A stretch of 64,000 nucleotides of DNA from Chitinivorax sp. PXF-14 (GCF_040812015.1 NZ_JBFNXJ010000005.1:1-64000), one strand, 5' to 3'. Counted from the stretch's first letter, positions 40,263 through 48,518 are shown. The notes: generated by a model not told the origin, from the sequence alone. Numbers and translations are program-made.

Positions 40263-40292
40263 CTTGAAAAGGGCTGGTGTCGTTCCTATCTT
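40263..40292 (+). promoter_or_regulatory. Sigma-32-like heat-shock promoter of hsp20
   Basis: CTTGAAA, 15 bp, then CCTATCTT: close to the CTTGAAA-N13-15-CCCATnT consensus. The predicted leader of about 70 nt is U-rich before the GGAG site, so an RNA thermometer is conceivable but was not folded. Confidence 0.5.
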
Positions 40293-40369
40293 GATTCTTA
40301 CCAACGCTGAGCGCTCGGCGGTTTGATGTTGTTGATTTGTATGTCTTATTCTTATCTGGAGAAACTCAA

Positions 40370-40786
40370 ATGGCCAACATTCGCCCCGCTTTTGACAATG
40401 CATTCGACGACCTGCTCAAGGGCTTTTTCGTGCGCCCGGTCCAGTTCGCCGATCAACCCGAAATTCAGCTCAAGATCGACGTCAAGGAGTCACCGGAAAG
40501 CTATTCCGTCCACGCCGATCTGCCTGGCGTGAAGAAAGAAGACATCCACGTGCATATCGATGGCAATGTCGTTGCCATCAGCGCCGAGATGAAGCGCGAG
40601 AAAGAGGAGAAGGAAGGCGAAAAGATTCTTCGCTCCGAGCGCTATTTCGGCAAGGTATCGCGCAGCTTCCAGCTCGCACAGGATGTCGACGAGGCCAACG
40701 CGACAGCCCGCTACAACGATGGCGTGCTTGAACTGTTGCTGCCGAAGAAGCAACAGAGTGCCGCCAGACGGCTCACCATTTCCTGA
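40370..40786 (+). CDS. Small heat-shock protein Hsp20
   Basis: 138-residue alpha-crystallin-domain chaperone that holds unfolding proteins. Conserved blocks: the start of the domain at EIQLKIDVKESPESYSVHADLPGV, KKEDIHVHIDGN, and RYNDGVLELLLPKK near the C-terminus, where GVLEL is the strand motif. ATG preceded by GGAG at 9 nt. Own promoter and terminator. Confidence 0.93.
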   Translation: MANIRPAFDNAFDDLLKGFFVRPVQFADQPEIQLKIDVKESPESYSVHADLPGVKKEDIHVHIDGNVVAISAEMKREKEEKEGEKILRSERYFGKVSRSFQLAQDVDEANATARYNDGVLELLLPKKQQSAARRLTIS

Positions 40787-40818
40787 TCCGCCCCCTCCTC
40801 TCTGCGGATACGGGAAAT

Positions 40819-40852
40819 AAGGAAGGGAACCATCAGGTTCCCTTCCTTTTTG
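40819..40852 (+). terminator. Terminator after hsp20
   Basis: Thirteen-bp perfect arms AAGGAAGGGAACC / GGTTCCCTTCCTT, loop ATCA, then T-run. Confidence 0.9.
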
Positions 40853-40963
40853 CCATTGCGGCCTGGCCCTCGTTCTGGGCCACGGGCTTCAGCCCTAGGC
40901 AGGGTAGCGGCGGCACGCCAATCGCACCCCATCGGCAGCCGGCAGCACGCCCGGGCCTGCCCG

Positions 40964-41116
40964 CTCGGTAATGTCCTGCGGCTTTCCCCGGCCTATGGCA
41001 CGATCCCGCAACTCTTGCTGTGCCTCGCCTTCGCACTGATCGCCTGCGGCAACAGCCTGTTCGGCACGCTGGCCCACGCGGCCTGCTGCGCGCGGATTAG
41101 CCCTCTTAGGGTAAGC
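40964..41116 (+). pseudogene. Possible remnant of an acyltransferase-3 gene
   Basis: About 50 codons reading LGNVLRLSPAYGTIPQLLLC then LAFALIACGNSLFGTLAHAA. The LACLAF..IACGNSLFG pattern is typical of the C-terminal membrane part of OafA/YrhL acyltransferases, but nothing before or after continues the protein. It sits at the boundary between housekeeping DNA and the T6SS payload scar. The rest of 40853-41167 shows no gene. Confidence 0.35.
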
Positions 41117-41167
41117 AACGGGTCAACGTGCCTGCCATGGGGGCATTCCCCCGCCGCGGTATCACGA

Positions 41168-41713
41168 TCAATCGTCGTCATCCTCACCGCCCGCCAGGCC
41201 GGTGGCTTCATCCAGGCCGTATTGGATAGTCTTTTCGCACTCCTCCAGAAACGCCAACAGATCGTCATATTCGGCCGTCTCTTCGGGCTCCCATTCCACC
41301 ACCCGGTAGTCCCCGGTCTTCGCATCCCTGCAGCTTGCGTCGAGGTAAACCCAGTTATTGGCTTGCCCCATATTGGCAATCACGATGCCGCGCGCCACCT
41401 CCGGCGCGCCACACCGGGCCGATACCCGCCGCCACTCAAGCATGGCCGTATGCCACTTACCATTTGGCATCAGGTCTTGAATCGACAATATATGCCCCGG
41501 ATACGCCAGCCATTCATAACCGTCATACAGGGACAGAAACGTCCGGTAGGACGGCGGCAACGCTACGCCGAGATAGGCTTCATAGGTGCTTATCTCCGCC
41601 TCGCTCGCTGGCGGATGGGGCTTGGGCTCGATGTGCTCATAGCCATTCAGCTGCTTGAGCTTGCGCAACTTGCCGTCAATCGCCTTGATCCGTCGGATCA
41701 GCTGCTGCTTCAT
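41168..41713 (-). CDS. SMI1/KNR4 (SUKH) family putative immunity protein
   Basis: 181 residues starting MKQQLIRRIK; SUKH core PHPPASEAEISTYEAYLGVALPPSYRTFLSLYDGYEWLAYPG and a C-terminal acidic tail (GGEDDDD). SUKH proteins are immunity factors for polymorphic toxins. The frame is open 45 codons further, but that part repeats the tail of the TIGR02270-type gene (QQRWLAQM), so the Met with the GGGGGAG site 9 nt upstream is chosen. No cognate toxin is adjacent. Confidence 0.75.
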   Translation of the reverse strand: MKQQLIRRIKAIDGKLRKLKQLNGYEHIEPKPHPPASEAEISTYEAYLGVALPPSYRTFLSLYDGYEWLAYPGHILSIQDLMPNGKWHTAMLEWRRVSARCGAPEVARGIVIANMGQANNWVYLDASCRDAKTGDYRVVEWEPEETAEYDDLLAFLEECEKTIQYGLDEATGLAGGEDDDD

Positions 41714-41730
41714 GTCCGGCATCTCCCCCT

Positions 41731-41756
41731 CCATCTGCGCCAGCCAGCGCTGCTGG
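41731..41756. repeat. 26-bp direct repeat, copy 1 (recombination scar)
   Basis: These 26 bp are identical to 42687-42712, the last codons (QQRWLAQM) of the TIGR02270-type gene. Here they lie between the two SUKH genes, reading in the same phase into the SUKH start, so this is probably the relic of a second TIGR02270-type gene. Confidence 0.7.
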
Positions 41757-41828
41757 TACGGCGGTGATAAACAGCGGTGGGCCAGGTGAATACTGTGGCT
41801 GTACAGCCCATGTTTGTCACCCGGCACC

Positions 41829-42380
41829 TTATGAGTCATCGCTTTCATCGATCAAGCCAGCGTTGATATCCAGTTCGTATTGAATAAGCCCCTTGCGATT
41901 TTCCAGAAAGCCCATGAGATCACCGAATGCCTCGTCATCCTCTGGAGAACTTTTCACCAGGACATATTCACCTGTCCTTGAAACCAGTTTTCCCGAATCC
42001 AGGTAGCACCAGTTATTTGGTTGACCCAGATTTGCAATCGGAATAGCCCGTGCAACCTGAGGGGCCCCATAACGGACAGACATTTTTCTCCACTTGGCAA
42101 AAGGCTCATGCCACCGCCCGCCCAGCATTACATCCGGAATTGCCTGCATATGACCAGGGTAAGCGAGCCAATCATAGCCATTGTGCTTGAGTAAAAATGC
42201 CCTATAAGTGGGTGGAAGTCTCAGACCAAGATAGGCTTCATCGTTTTGAATCTCATTTTCTGACGCTGGCAAATTAGCAATGGGAACAACATCTTACTAA
42301 TCATCATTTTTTGCAAGCTCATGCAGTTTTTCTACGATCTCATCGATCAATTCATTGATTCTGTGCTCAATGTGTTTCAT
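41829..42380 (-). pseudogene. SUKH-family immunity gene with two in-frame stop codons
   Basis: The intact-looking part, PASENEIQNDEAYLGLRLPP onward (from about 42272), is a SUKH domain paralogous to the neighbour. Upstream in the same frame lies MKHIEHRINELIDEIVEKLH..., starting at an ATG with GAGG 8 nt before it; this matches the neighbour's N-terminal helix MKQQLIRRIKAIDGKLRKLK. The two halves are split by TAG-TAA (42294-42299). Either the gene is dead, or the SUKH domain is made by reinitiation at a TTG. Confidence 0.65.
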
Positions 42381-42442
42381 ATTCTTAACCTCATCCAACC
42401 GCATTGCAGATGCCTTGCAAACATCTGAGAAGGCCACGGATC

Positions 42443-42667
42443 GAACATCAGCTCGGCACCGGGCTTGGCTTCAAAGCGGATCTCGTTGAAGTTGGCGCCG
42501 CCGCCTGGGCTCGAGCGGCGCTTGGTGCCGGTCTGCGCTTTGTTCGCGGACAGGCCGTAGGGCGGCATCTGTTCCTGCTTGTAGACACGGCCGGTGACGA
42601 TGGGCTGGTCCGGGTCGCCTTCGAGGAAGTCGACGATCACTTCCTGGCTGATGCGCGGGTTGGCGAC
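42443..42667 (-). pseudogene. vgrG fragment
   Basis: Seventy-five codons, VANPRISQEVIVDFLEGDPD through FNEIRFEAKPGAELMF, align without gaps beyond one residue with the intact VgrG of this window (VANPRIGQEVIVDFLEGDPD), at roughly 90% nucleotide identity by eye. Both ends stop abruptly: at the TIGR02270-type stop codon on one side and at the SUKH pseudogene on the other. It is a remnant of a second vgrG. Confidence 0.85.
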
Positions 42668-42681
42668 ATGGGGTTGCGCCC

Positions 42682-43923
42682 CTACCCCATCTGCGCCAGC
42701 CAGCGCTGCTGGCGCCAGGCAGGTGCCGCGGTGTTGAACAGCGGGGTGCCGGGTTGCAGCAGGCACAGGTACTGGGCAGCAGCCATGCGTTGGCGTTGAT
42801 AGCCGTTGCGGAGTACGTAGATACAATGTTCGCGCGTGATAGGCTTCCCCATGAAGACACGTTTCCCTGCAGGGAACTTGGCTTCATTTGCCTGCCACCA
42901 TTGGCTCACGGCGGTCTGATCCGGCCATGGCAATCCCTCGTCTTGATCAAGGGCAACGTTCTCATCGTCAGGATCCTCACAGGCTCCTGAGGAGGTTTCT
43001 TCAGGCGGAGGCCTGAAGAAAGGAGGCTGCCAAAGGTCAAGGCCAGTAACCATGGAAAATGCTTCGCCAGCCCTCCTTGCCAGACTGCTATCGGACATCC
43101 GGTCAATCAACCACGGAACATAGTGTGAATCTCCGGCAACACCACACCCCCAGATCAATCTGCGCCAGAGTTTTGGAAGGGATTCAGCGCGGTGCGCCAA
43201 ATCGCGCAAAAAGTCGTGAGCATGGTCCAGTGGTGAGGCTCTCAGTAGCAGGGACATCGCCATCTCAGAATCACCATTGAGTTCATCTGCGTATTGGCGT
43301 AAAACGCTCATTCCGCGCCCTCTGTCACCACACATGAACAGGTACCAGCAGGCAGAAAAGCGGACTCCCTGATCCTCGCTTGATAGATAGTTGGATGCCA
43401 CATCCATTAACTCTCTGTGTCCAAACTCTGCTGCCGATTGGAAAACTGCCGAAGTCAACTCAGGCTCGGAGTCTTGCATCAAGACCAAAGCAGTTCCTGG
43501 ACTGACTCGATGAGCAAAGCAGGTCGCTAGCCCAATCCGCACCTTGAAAGATTCGGGCGACAATAGCAGGCTTGCGACATAACCTTGCAGATATTGCGCT
43601 GACACCCACCCCATAGCTGAAGTAAACCCCAAATATGCATAAGAAGAATCACGCGCCTTCTTAATGATTTTCTCTAGGCGATCAATTTCCCGCCTTTCGA
43701 GAGCTACAATCGATCCGGCAAATATCTCTCCACCATCATCCGTCCCCATTGGCACCACCCCATCCGCAAGTGCAACCCGAATACCATCCAAGTGTGCAAC
43801 CATACGAGCGTCATGCCGAGCCAACTCTTCCAAGCCAACATTTGCCACCGTAATGGCAGAAGATCTCATCATCCAAAGTGATGCCACTTCTGACAGATGT
43901 TCATTTACGATAGAAGGTATCAT
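42682..43923 (-). CDS. TIGR02270-type HEAT-repeat-like protein of T6SS loci
   Basis: 413 residues of mostly helical sequence resembling the TIGR02270 family, found beside vgrG/PAAR genes in several proteobacteria. It begins MIPSIVNEHLSEVASLWMMRS and ends WRQQRWLAQMG, running straight into the vgrG fragment. The middle has HEAT-like spacing (AVFQSAAEFGHRELMDVASNYL; GVRFSACWYLFMCGDRGRGM). A role as effector adaptor or immunity factor is inference. The upstream 16 codons in frame are not counted because MIPS is the better start, though no strong ribosome site is seen. Confidence 0.75.
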   Translation of the reverse strand: MIPSIVNEHLSEVASLWMMRSSAITVANVGLEELARHDARMVAHLDGIRVALADGVVPMGTDDGGEIFAGSIVALERREIDRLEKIIKKARDSSYAYLGFTSAMGWVSAQYLQGYVASLLLSPESFKVRIGLATCFAHRVSPGTALVLMQDSEPELTSAVFQSAAEFGHRELMDVASNYLSSEDQGVRFSACWYLFMCGDRGRGMSVLRQYADELNGDSEMAMSLLLRASPLDHAHDFLRDLAHRAESLPKLWRRLIWGCGVAGDSHYVPWLIDRMSDSSLARRAGEAFSMVTGLDLWQPPFFRPPPEETSSGACEDPDDENVALDQDEGLPWPDQTAVSQWWQANEAKFPAGKRVFMGKPITREHCIYVLRNGYQRQRMAAAQYLCLLQPGTPLFNTAAPAWRQQRWLAQMG

Positions 43924-43979
43924 CTGTGATGATCTAATGATTAGGGTCGATATCCAACATAGTGTCACGACGAAAAAAA

Positions 43980-44909
43980 TTAACCTTCTCTCAGAAATCG
44001 ATGATGCCAGATTGACTGAGCATCAACATCCTCCTGATCGTCTTCATCTTCAAAATAAGTAACCTTGTCTGGCATATATAAAACCTCTTGTCGATCAAGC
44101 ATAGACGCAAGGGCTTGGTAAGACGAGATAGATTCCTGATGATTCTGGTCACCCAGAATTGGGAGTAAAGAAAGTTGTACCCACAGATTATCGCTCTTTT
44201 TCTGCACCAAAGCGTCACCACCAAGAATGGCTTCTATTTCACTTTGGGGTGGCAGTTTTCCAGCCACCTTTTTACCGAATACATTTATCCAATGTGCTCC
44301 AGATGTACGATCGCCTATTCCGAAAATTACACTTGACACCTCGGCTATGTCAACACACAGGAATCTATGGGCTAATTTCTGCTTTCTGCCTTGATTCCCC
44401 TCCAAGGCAATAGACATATAAGCATAACTCAAAGGCAATATCGACGCCCACTCGGCCAATAGCCCTTTCACCTCTTCTTGATGCTCCCAATAAAAAGCCA
44501 TAGGAACCCATGCCTGAACAAAACAGGCATCATCCTTAAATAATTTATCATGTATAGCAAGCCCCTGATATTCGAAAAAAAAATCAGGAATATTAGCCTG
44601 GCCTCCAGAAATGCTGATGGCGCCATTTATTGTCATTCCGCTACCCGTCAATCGCTCACTGACAATACGATCAAGTTGGCTAGCCGTTGCTTCGAACCAA
44701 TCCCCAGATGCCCCACTATACATGCGGAGAGATCCATCAGGAACAACAAGCATAAAGCGCCTGAACGCAGACACTATATCACCAGCAATCAATTCGTGAG
44801 GGTGCCTGATAAAAACCACCAACTTCATTACCTCCCTCACGATAAATTTCCCGCCACCTTCAATGTCTATTAATTTATTTATCTCTTTGGCCATCAAAAT
44901 ATCCACCAT
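43980..44909 (-). CDS. DUF3396-type T6SS immunity protein
   Basis: 309 residues resembling the DUF3396 family (type VI immunity paired with VRR-NUC nucleases): LVVFIRHPHELIAGDIVSAFRRF and WVPMAFYWEHQEEVKGLLAEWASILPLSYAYMSIALEG. It begins 9 bp downstream of the DUF4150-nuclease effector stop, the classic effector-immunity arrangement. Start is at 44909; an alternative Met at 44894 has a GGTGG site. Base composition is AT-rich compared with the T6SS core. Confidence 0.8.
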   Translation of the reverse strand: MVDILMAKEINKLIDIEGGGKFIVREVMKLVVFIRHPHELIAGDIVSAFRRFMLVVPDGSLRMYSGASGDWFEATASQLDRIVSERLTGSGMTINGAISISGGQANIPDFFFEYQGLAIHDKLFKDDACFVQAWVPMAFYWEHQEEVKGLLAEWASILPLSYAYMSIALEGNQGRKQKLAHRFLCVDIAEVSSVIFGIGDRTSGAHWINVFGKKVAGKLPPQSEIEAILGGDALVQKKSDNLWVQLSLLPILGDQNHQESISSYQALASMLDRQEVLYMPDKVTYFEDEDDQEDVDAQSIWHHRFLREG

Positions 44910-44918
44910 AAGGCAATG

Positions 44919-45839
44919 TCATTCACTACAAGTATCACTATGCTCGTTGATCATTTTCGGGCTTTTTCCACAAGCTTTTTTGTATATCTGATCCTGTGTC
45001 ATACCATCATACTGTTCGCCAGGCGGAGTCCTTGCACCCTTAACTTTTGAGCTGTACAGTGGCCATTTTGGAGGTGTTGAGCGTTTAGGGCATTGAAATT
45101 TAAAGTCGTAAACCTTTTTTGGTGGACTGCCATAGACCACATCCGGTCTAATTGATTTATCAGTGCCCGGAACGGGAAAGCTAGTCGAATCTGCTGAGGT
45201 GGCAGGCAGAATATCATTCTTTGCGCCCTTCTGATTTTTCTCTATTTCCTCCTTACAGCAACTATGTTTTTCATTGCTTATCTTGAAAGCATTTGGTGGC
45301 TTTCCAGGCTTCCTTTCCCAACACCACTTCCCATCCTTATTTTTCCCTTTATATTTATTATTTATTTTCTCTTCACACTTCTTCCAAATTTCACATAACA
45401 TCGTTTCTAGTTCTACAACTGTTTTTGGATCTTGAATAGTCCCGGCAAGATCAGCGGTATTCTCGTGGTTCTGGAACTTCTTATCCGTCAGACGACATGC
45501 TCCCTGTCCTTCCATCTTTACATCAAACGAATACAAAATCCAGGTTGACTCCTTGATAAACGTGCTCGATTTAACCCCGCCGACAGTACCCGCCTCATCA
45601 CCATTTGACATTGAAAACTCGGACCCCTTGATCGCAACCATCATTCCGCCATCGGCTTTTACGGTTGTCGTCCCCTTACTTAAGGTTGTCGATTGAGAAA
45701 TATTGGGGTAGGGAATCGGAACCGGCCCACCAGGTGTCGGTGTTTTGCAGACATCGGGAATCGTAGCAGTTGAAATCCCGTTACTCCCCTTATGCACAAG
45801 AGAGTTACTAGTACCGTTGACTTTGATGGTAACCGGCAT
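44919..45839 (-). CDS. T6SS effector: DUF4150 (PAAR-like) domain with C-terminal PD-(D/E)xK/VRR-NUC-like nuclease
   Basis: 306 residues. Residues 1-125 are a DUF4150 PAAR-like tip domain (TIPDVCKTPTPGGPVPIPYPNIS, KADGGMMVAIKGSEFSMSNGDEAGTVGG). The C-terminal ~170 residues are Lys/Cys-rich with a nuclease-like active site: D233 in RPDVV and D245-x-K247 in VYDFKF, fitting D-Xn-(D/E)xK of VRR-NUC enzymes. It would cap the VgrG spike and cleave DNA in the target cell. Immunity gene immediately downstream, DUF2169 adaptor upstream. The nuclease assignment rests on motif plus the DUF3396 partner. Confidence 0.78.
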   Translation of the reverse strand: MPVTIKVNGTSNSLVHKGSNGISTATIPDVCKTPTPGGPVPIPYPNISQSTTLSKGTTTVKADGGMMVAIKGSEFSMSNGDEAGTVGGVKSSTFIKESTWILYSFDVKMEGQGACRLTDKKFQNHENTADLAGTIQDPKTVVELETMLCEIWKKCEEKINNKYKGKNKDGKWCWERKPGKPPNAFKISNEKHSCCKEEIEKNQKGAKNDILPATSADSTSFPVPGTDKSIRPDVVYGSPPKKVYDFKFQCPKRSTPPKWPLYSSKVKGARTPPGEQYDGMTQDQIYKKACGKSPKMINEHSDTCSE

Positions 45840-45841
45840 TG

Positions 45842-46897
45842 CTAAGCGAGCCTCCGCAATTCAAGTACGGCAGCAGCCCGATCCCCTGCTTCCGAGCTAG
45901 CCCACACCATGGCGAAAGTGCCGTTGGCGTAACCTTTAATACCAGCTATCACGGCAAGCTGCATGTGCAATGGAGCACCAGCTGCCGATATATCTCCCCA
46001 ACTGTCGGCTGGTGCAATAAAGTTAGAAGCGGAGTGAAAATACTCTTTGGCCCGCAAACAAGAAAAACCATATTCATCGGCTCGATAGGGCTCGCCATTC
46101 ATATCACAATACAAGTCACTTACCTTTACTCCATTCGGCAGTCGGTCTAGTGCAGATCTGAAAGCTTTTGTCAGTCCTTCCCCGATGCAGATCGTCTCGG
46201 TCTTGATACGTTTTGGCTCAAAAGCAATACCCACACCTGTTATCCGGGCCAAGGGATCGAGCCCGAGTCGCTCTACAACGGAGCGGCGAGCCAGCAGCAA
46301 TGCTCCTGCTCCCTCTCCTGGAATGAATCCCCATGCATTGTTGTGCAAACCAGCACCATGCAACTGGTCTTGTTCCTCCAACCATTCAAGCGTATACGGT
46401 TGAATATATGAGTCCACTGCGGCAACTACACAGCCATCGTACGAACCATCCTCCAGTTTTCCGAAGGCGGCATTCAGCGCAAGCAGGCCTGCGGCATGCC
46501 CATTTGGAAACGAGGCGATACCAGCAAGATGAGGGTATCTATCACCAATTGCGGTGATCATCAGAGGCTGCAGATCGCGAGCAAGGCCAATACGCGGTGG
46601 TGGCAAACCAAGTGACAATGCAATTCTCAAATCACCGCGGGCTTCTTCGGTTATTGCAGCGAACACCTGATCGATAGCGGGAAGCAGCAATGCCTTGAAG
46701 CGTTCAATTCCGGTCAGGCGAATATCGAGCCAAGGTGCTCGCGCGATCCGTAAGGGCTGACCCGCCATGTCGACCATATATGGGTGCAAAGTAAAGCCGC
46801 ATATGCCTGCTCGTACAGCCGCTGCACTGGACCAGGCATCCTGCCCCACCACAGTACTGGCACCAAGGGATACGATATAGATGGCTTCATTCCACAT
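45842..46897 (-). CDS. Catalytically dead ketosynthase-fold (thiolase-like) protein of the T6SS payload module
   Basis: 351 residues with the beta-ketoacyl-synthase fold: WGFIPGEGAGALLLARR at 189-205 matches the KS block GF..GDGAG. All three catalytic positions differ: the nucleophile loop reads ASFPNGHAAG (128-137) with no Cys, the first His motif (HGT) reads DMNGE (N267), and the second (GH..AAG) reads GDISAAG (D302). It lies 1-2 bp from its neighbours on both sides in the DUF2169-KS-PAAR order. An adaptor or chaperone role is inference. Confidence 0.8.
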   Translation of the reverse strand: MWNEAIYIVSLGASTVVGQDAWSSAAAVRAGICGFTLHPYMVDMAGQPLRIARAPWLDIRLTGIERFKALLLPAIDQVFAAITEEARGDLRIALSLGLPPPRIGLARDLQPLMITAIGDRYPHLAGIASFPNGHAAGLLALNAAFGKLEDGSYDGCVVAAVDSYIQPYTLEWLEEQDQLHGAGLHNNAWGFIPGEGAGALLLARRSVVERLGLDPLARITGVGIAFEPKRIKTETICIGEGLTKAFRSALDRLPNGVKVSDLYCDMNGEPYRADEYGFSCLRAKEYFHSASNFIAPADSWGDISAAGAPLHMQLAVIAGIKGYANGTFAMVWASSEAGDRAAAVLELRRLA

Positions 46898-46898
46898 T

Positions 46899-47951
46899 TC
46901 ATGTCAGCTCAAGCTCGGCGTCCTCGGCTTCACGCTCGCCAGGGCTAATATCCGATTTGACGGTAATCACCGTGCTCTTGAGCTTTTGCACCTTGAAATG
47001 GCACGGGAGGGCTGAATGCCACACCAGCGATACCCGGGGGAATTCCGGCTCAAGAATCACGCTGTGCAGCTTCTTGTTTTTGTGGATTTCCCGGCTTCCG
47101 TCGGTAAACCAGGTCTCAAACCCGAGAAACACCTTAGGCAGCAGAAAGCGCAGCGTGCCGATGGGGGAAAGGTTCAGCAGGACAACGGGCTCGCCGCCAC
47201 GAAGAAATTCAGGGGGCTGCTGATCTACTGGCGCACACTGGAAGAAACGTTCGTCAAAATCATCAGGCAGCAGCGGCTGACGTGTTTTCATCCAGCGCTC
47301 ATCATAGGTACCGGCAAACGACGCACGTGGTTGCCAGTGGCTGCATAGCGGCCCGAAGCCCGCAACAGCAGGACGGTCGTTCCACCCTCGGATAAGCTGG
47401 TTTGGGTTCTCAATATTCGGCAATTTCAAGCCACGGGCATGGCTACGTGCCACGGCAAAGCCTGCGCCGACTGGGTTCCGCCAGTCCCAGTCGCGCTCGG
47501 GGAACGCTGAATGCTTATCCACACCGCCGTAGGCACGCTCATAGACAAGCGGCATCGTGCAAAATGGCTGAGGGGTGGAGGCCCCCATCGCCCCCCACTC
47601 GCGGTCACCAATCACCCGTAGCAACTTTTTCACCGGCCCCGCCCGAAAACCAACATCCAGTTCACGAACCGGTTTTCCCTCGGGGGCATAGGCACATCCT
47701 AAAACAAGGATATCCGTCGTCGCCTTGGTCAGAACCAGATCGGCTTCGTATTGGATACTGCTGTTACCTGGCTCACCAAAATATGCAGGCGACCGCAAGA
47801 CCGGTGGCTGCACCTTGGCAATCTCCGTCGTCCCGTCAGGCTTGATGTCGAAACTACACTTGACCGCAACGAGCCAGACTTCGGCGCCATCACGGTCTCT
47901 GACCCAGCCGCGTTCGGCTGCAAAGGGAGTGCGATTATCGATCTGCCACAT
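46899..47951 (-). CDS. DUF2169-domain T6SS effector adaptor/chaperone
   Basis: 350 residues of the DUF2169 family (MWQIDNRTPFAAERGWVRDRDGAEVWLVAVKCSFDI; PFCTMPLVYERAYGG). DUF2169 proteins are known in Agrobacterium as chaperones that load PAAR-type effectors on VgrG. Here it lies upstream of the pseudo-ketosynthase and DUF4150-nuclease genes, consistent with that job. Confidence 0.88.
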   Translation of the reverse strand: MWQIDNRTPFAAERGWVRDRDGAEVWLVAVKCSFDIKPDGTTEIAKVQPPVLRSPAYFGEPGNSSIQYEADLVLTKATTDILVLGCAYAPEGKPVRELDVGFRAGPVKKLLRVIGDREWGAMGASTPQPFCTMPLVYERAYGGVDKHSAFPERDWDWRNPVGAGFAVARSHARGLKLPNIENPNQLIRGWNDRPAVAGFGPLCSHWQPRASFAGTYDERWMKTRQPLLPDDFDERFFQCAPVDQQPPEFLRGGEPVVLLNLSPIGTLRFLLPKVFLGFETWFTDGSREIHKNKKLHSVILEPEFPRVSLVWHSALPCHFKVQKLKSTVITVKSDISPGEREAEDAELELT

Positions 47952-47959
47952 GATTCGTA

Positions 47960-48502
47960 TCAGTTGATATCAACTGCTGCGCCCTTGATCTTGTTGTACC
48001 CAGTCGAGCGGCTGAGGATGTAATTGCCTTTGATGATGATCTTGCCGGCACGAGTCAGCGTAATGCTCGAATCACCACAACGCAGCGTGATTTCCCTTTC
48101 GGCGGAAAGCAGTAATCGCTCGCCATCCAGATCAACAGTTACCGGCAACGCGGGTGTCGCCGCGCATTCATCAGCAATGCGGGTCTGCACCACGCCGACG
48201 ATCAGCGGTCGATGGAAATCCCCGTTTTCAAAAAGTACGAGCACATCCGCACCCAGCATGTCACGGCACAGCCGCACAACCGACCTGGCAGGCACAATTT
48301 CCTTGCCGTATTCCCCACACAGACAGACAAGTGGCTGCTCGTCCAATTGAAAACCACAAAAAGAACCTATCTCCGGTGCCAAGCGGCGCTGACCGATGCT
48401 GGACATACCGGATGACGGCGGCGGGGAGTAGGAGTTATCCACCGAGGCCGACGATAGATCATCCCTTAGTGCCACGAACGGATCCTGTTCCATCGTTCCC
48501 AT
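47960..48502 (-). CDS. DUF6484-type VgrG-associated protein
   Basis: 180 residues. A DUF6484-like beta domain (VCLCGEYGKEIVPARSVVRL; VLVLFENGDFHRPLIVGVVQ) is followed by a tail, LSAEREITLRCGDSSITLTR then AGKIIIKGNYI, that imitates the beta-prism end of VgrG. It lies 16 bp after vgrG and before DUF2169. Probably part of spike/effector assembly; unproven. Confidence 0.7.
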   Translation of the reverse strand: MGTMEQDPFVALRDDLSSASVDNSYSPPPSSGMSSIGQRRLAPEIGSFCGFQLDEQPLVCLCGEYGKEIVPARSVVRLCRDMLGADVLVLFENGDFHRPLIVGVVQTRIADECAATPALPVTVDLDGERLLLSAEREITLRCGDSSITLTRAGKIIIKGNYILSRSTGYNKIKGAAVDIN

Positions 48503-48518
48503 ATCATTGTCCTCAGCG

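Noticed and set aside
42377-42826. A 149-codon open frame as an intact gene
   Set aside because: Its first half overlaps the TIGR02270-type gene in another frame and only the central 75 codons are VgrG-like, so it is a fragment.
45842-46897. Calling the ketosynthase-fold gene an active fatty-acid or polyketide enzyme
   Set aside because: All three catalytic residues are replaced and the context is T6SS, not lipid synthesis.
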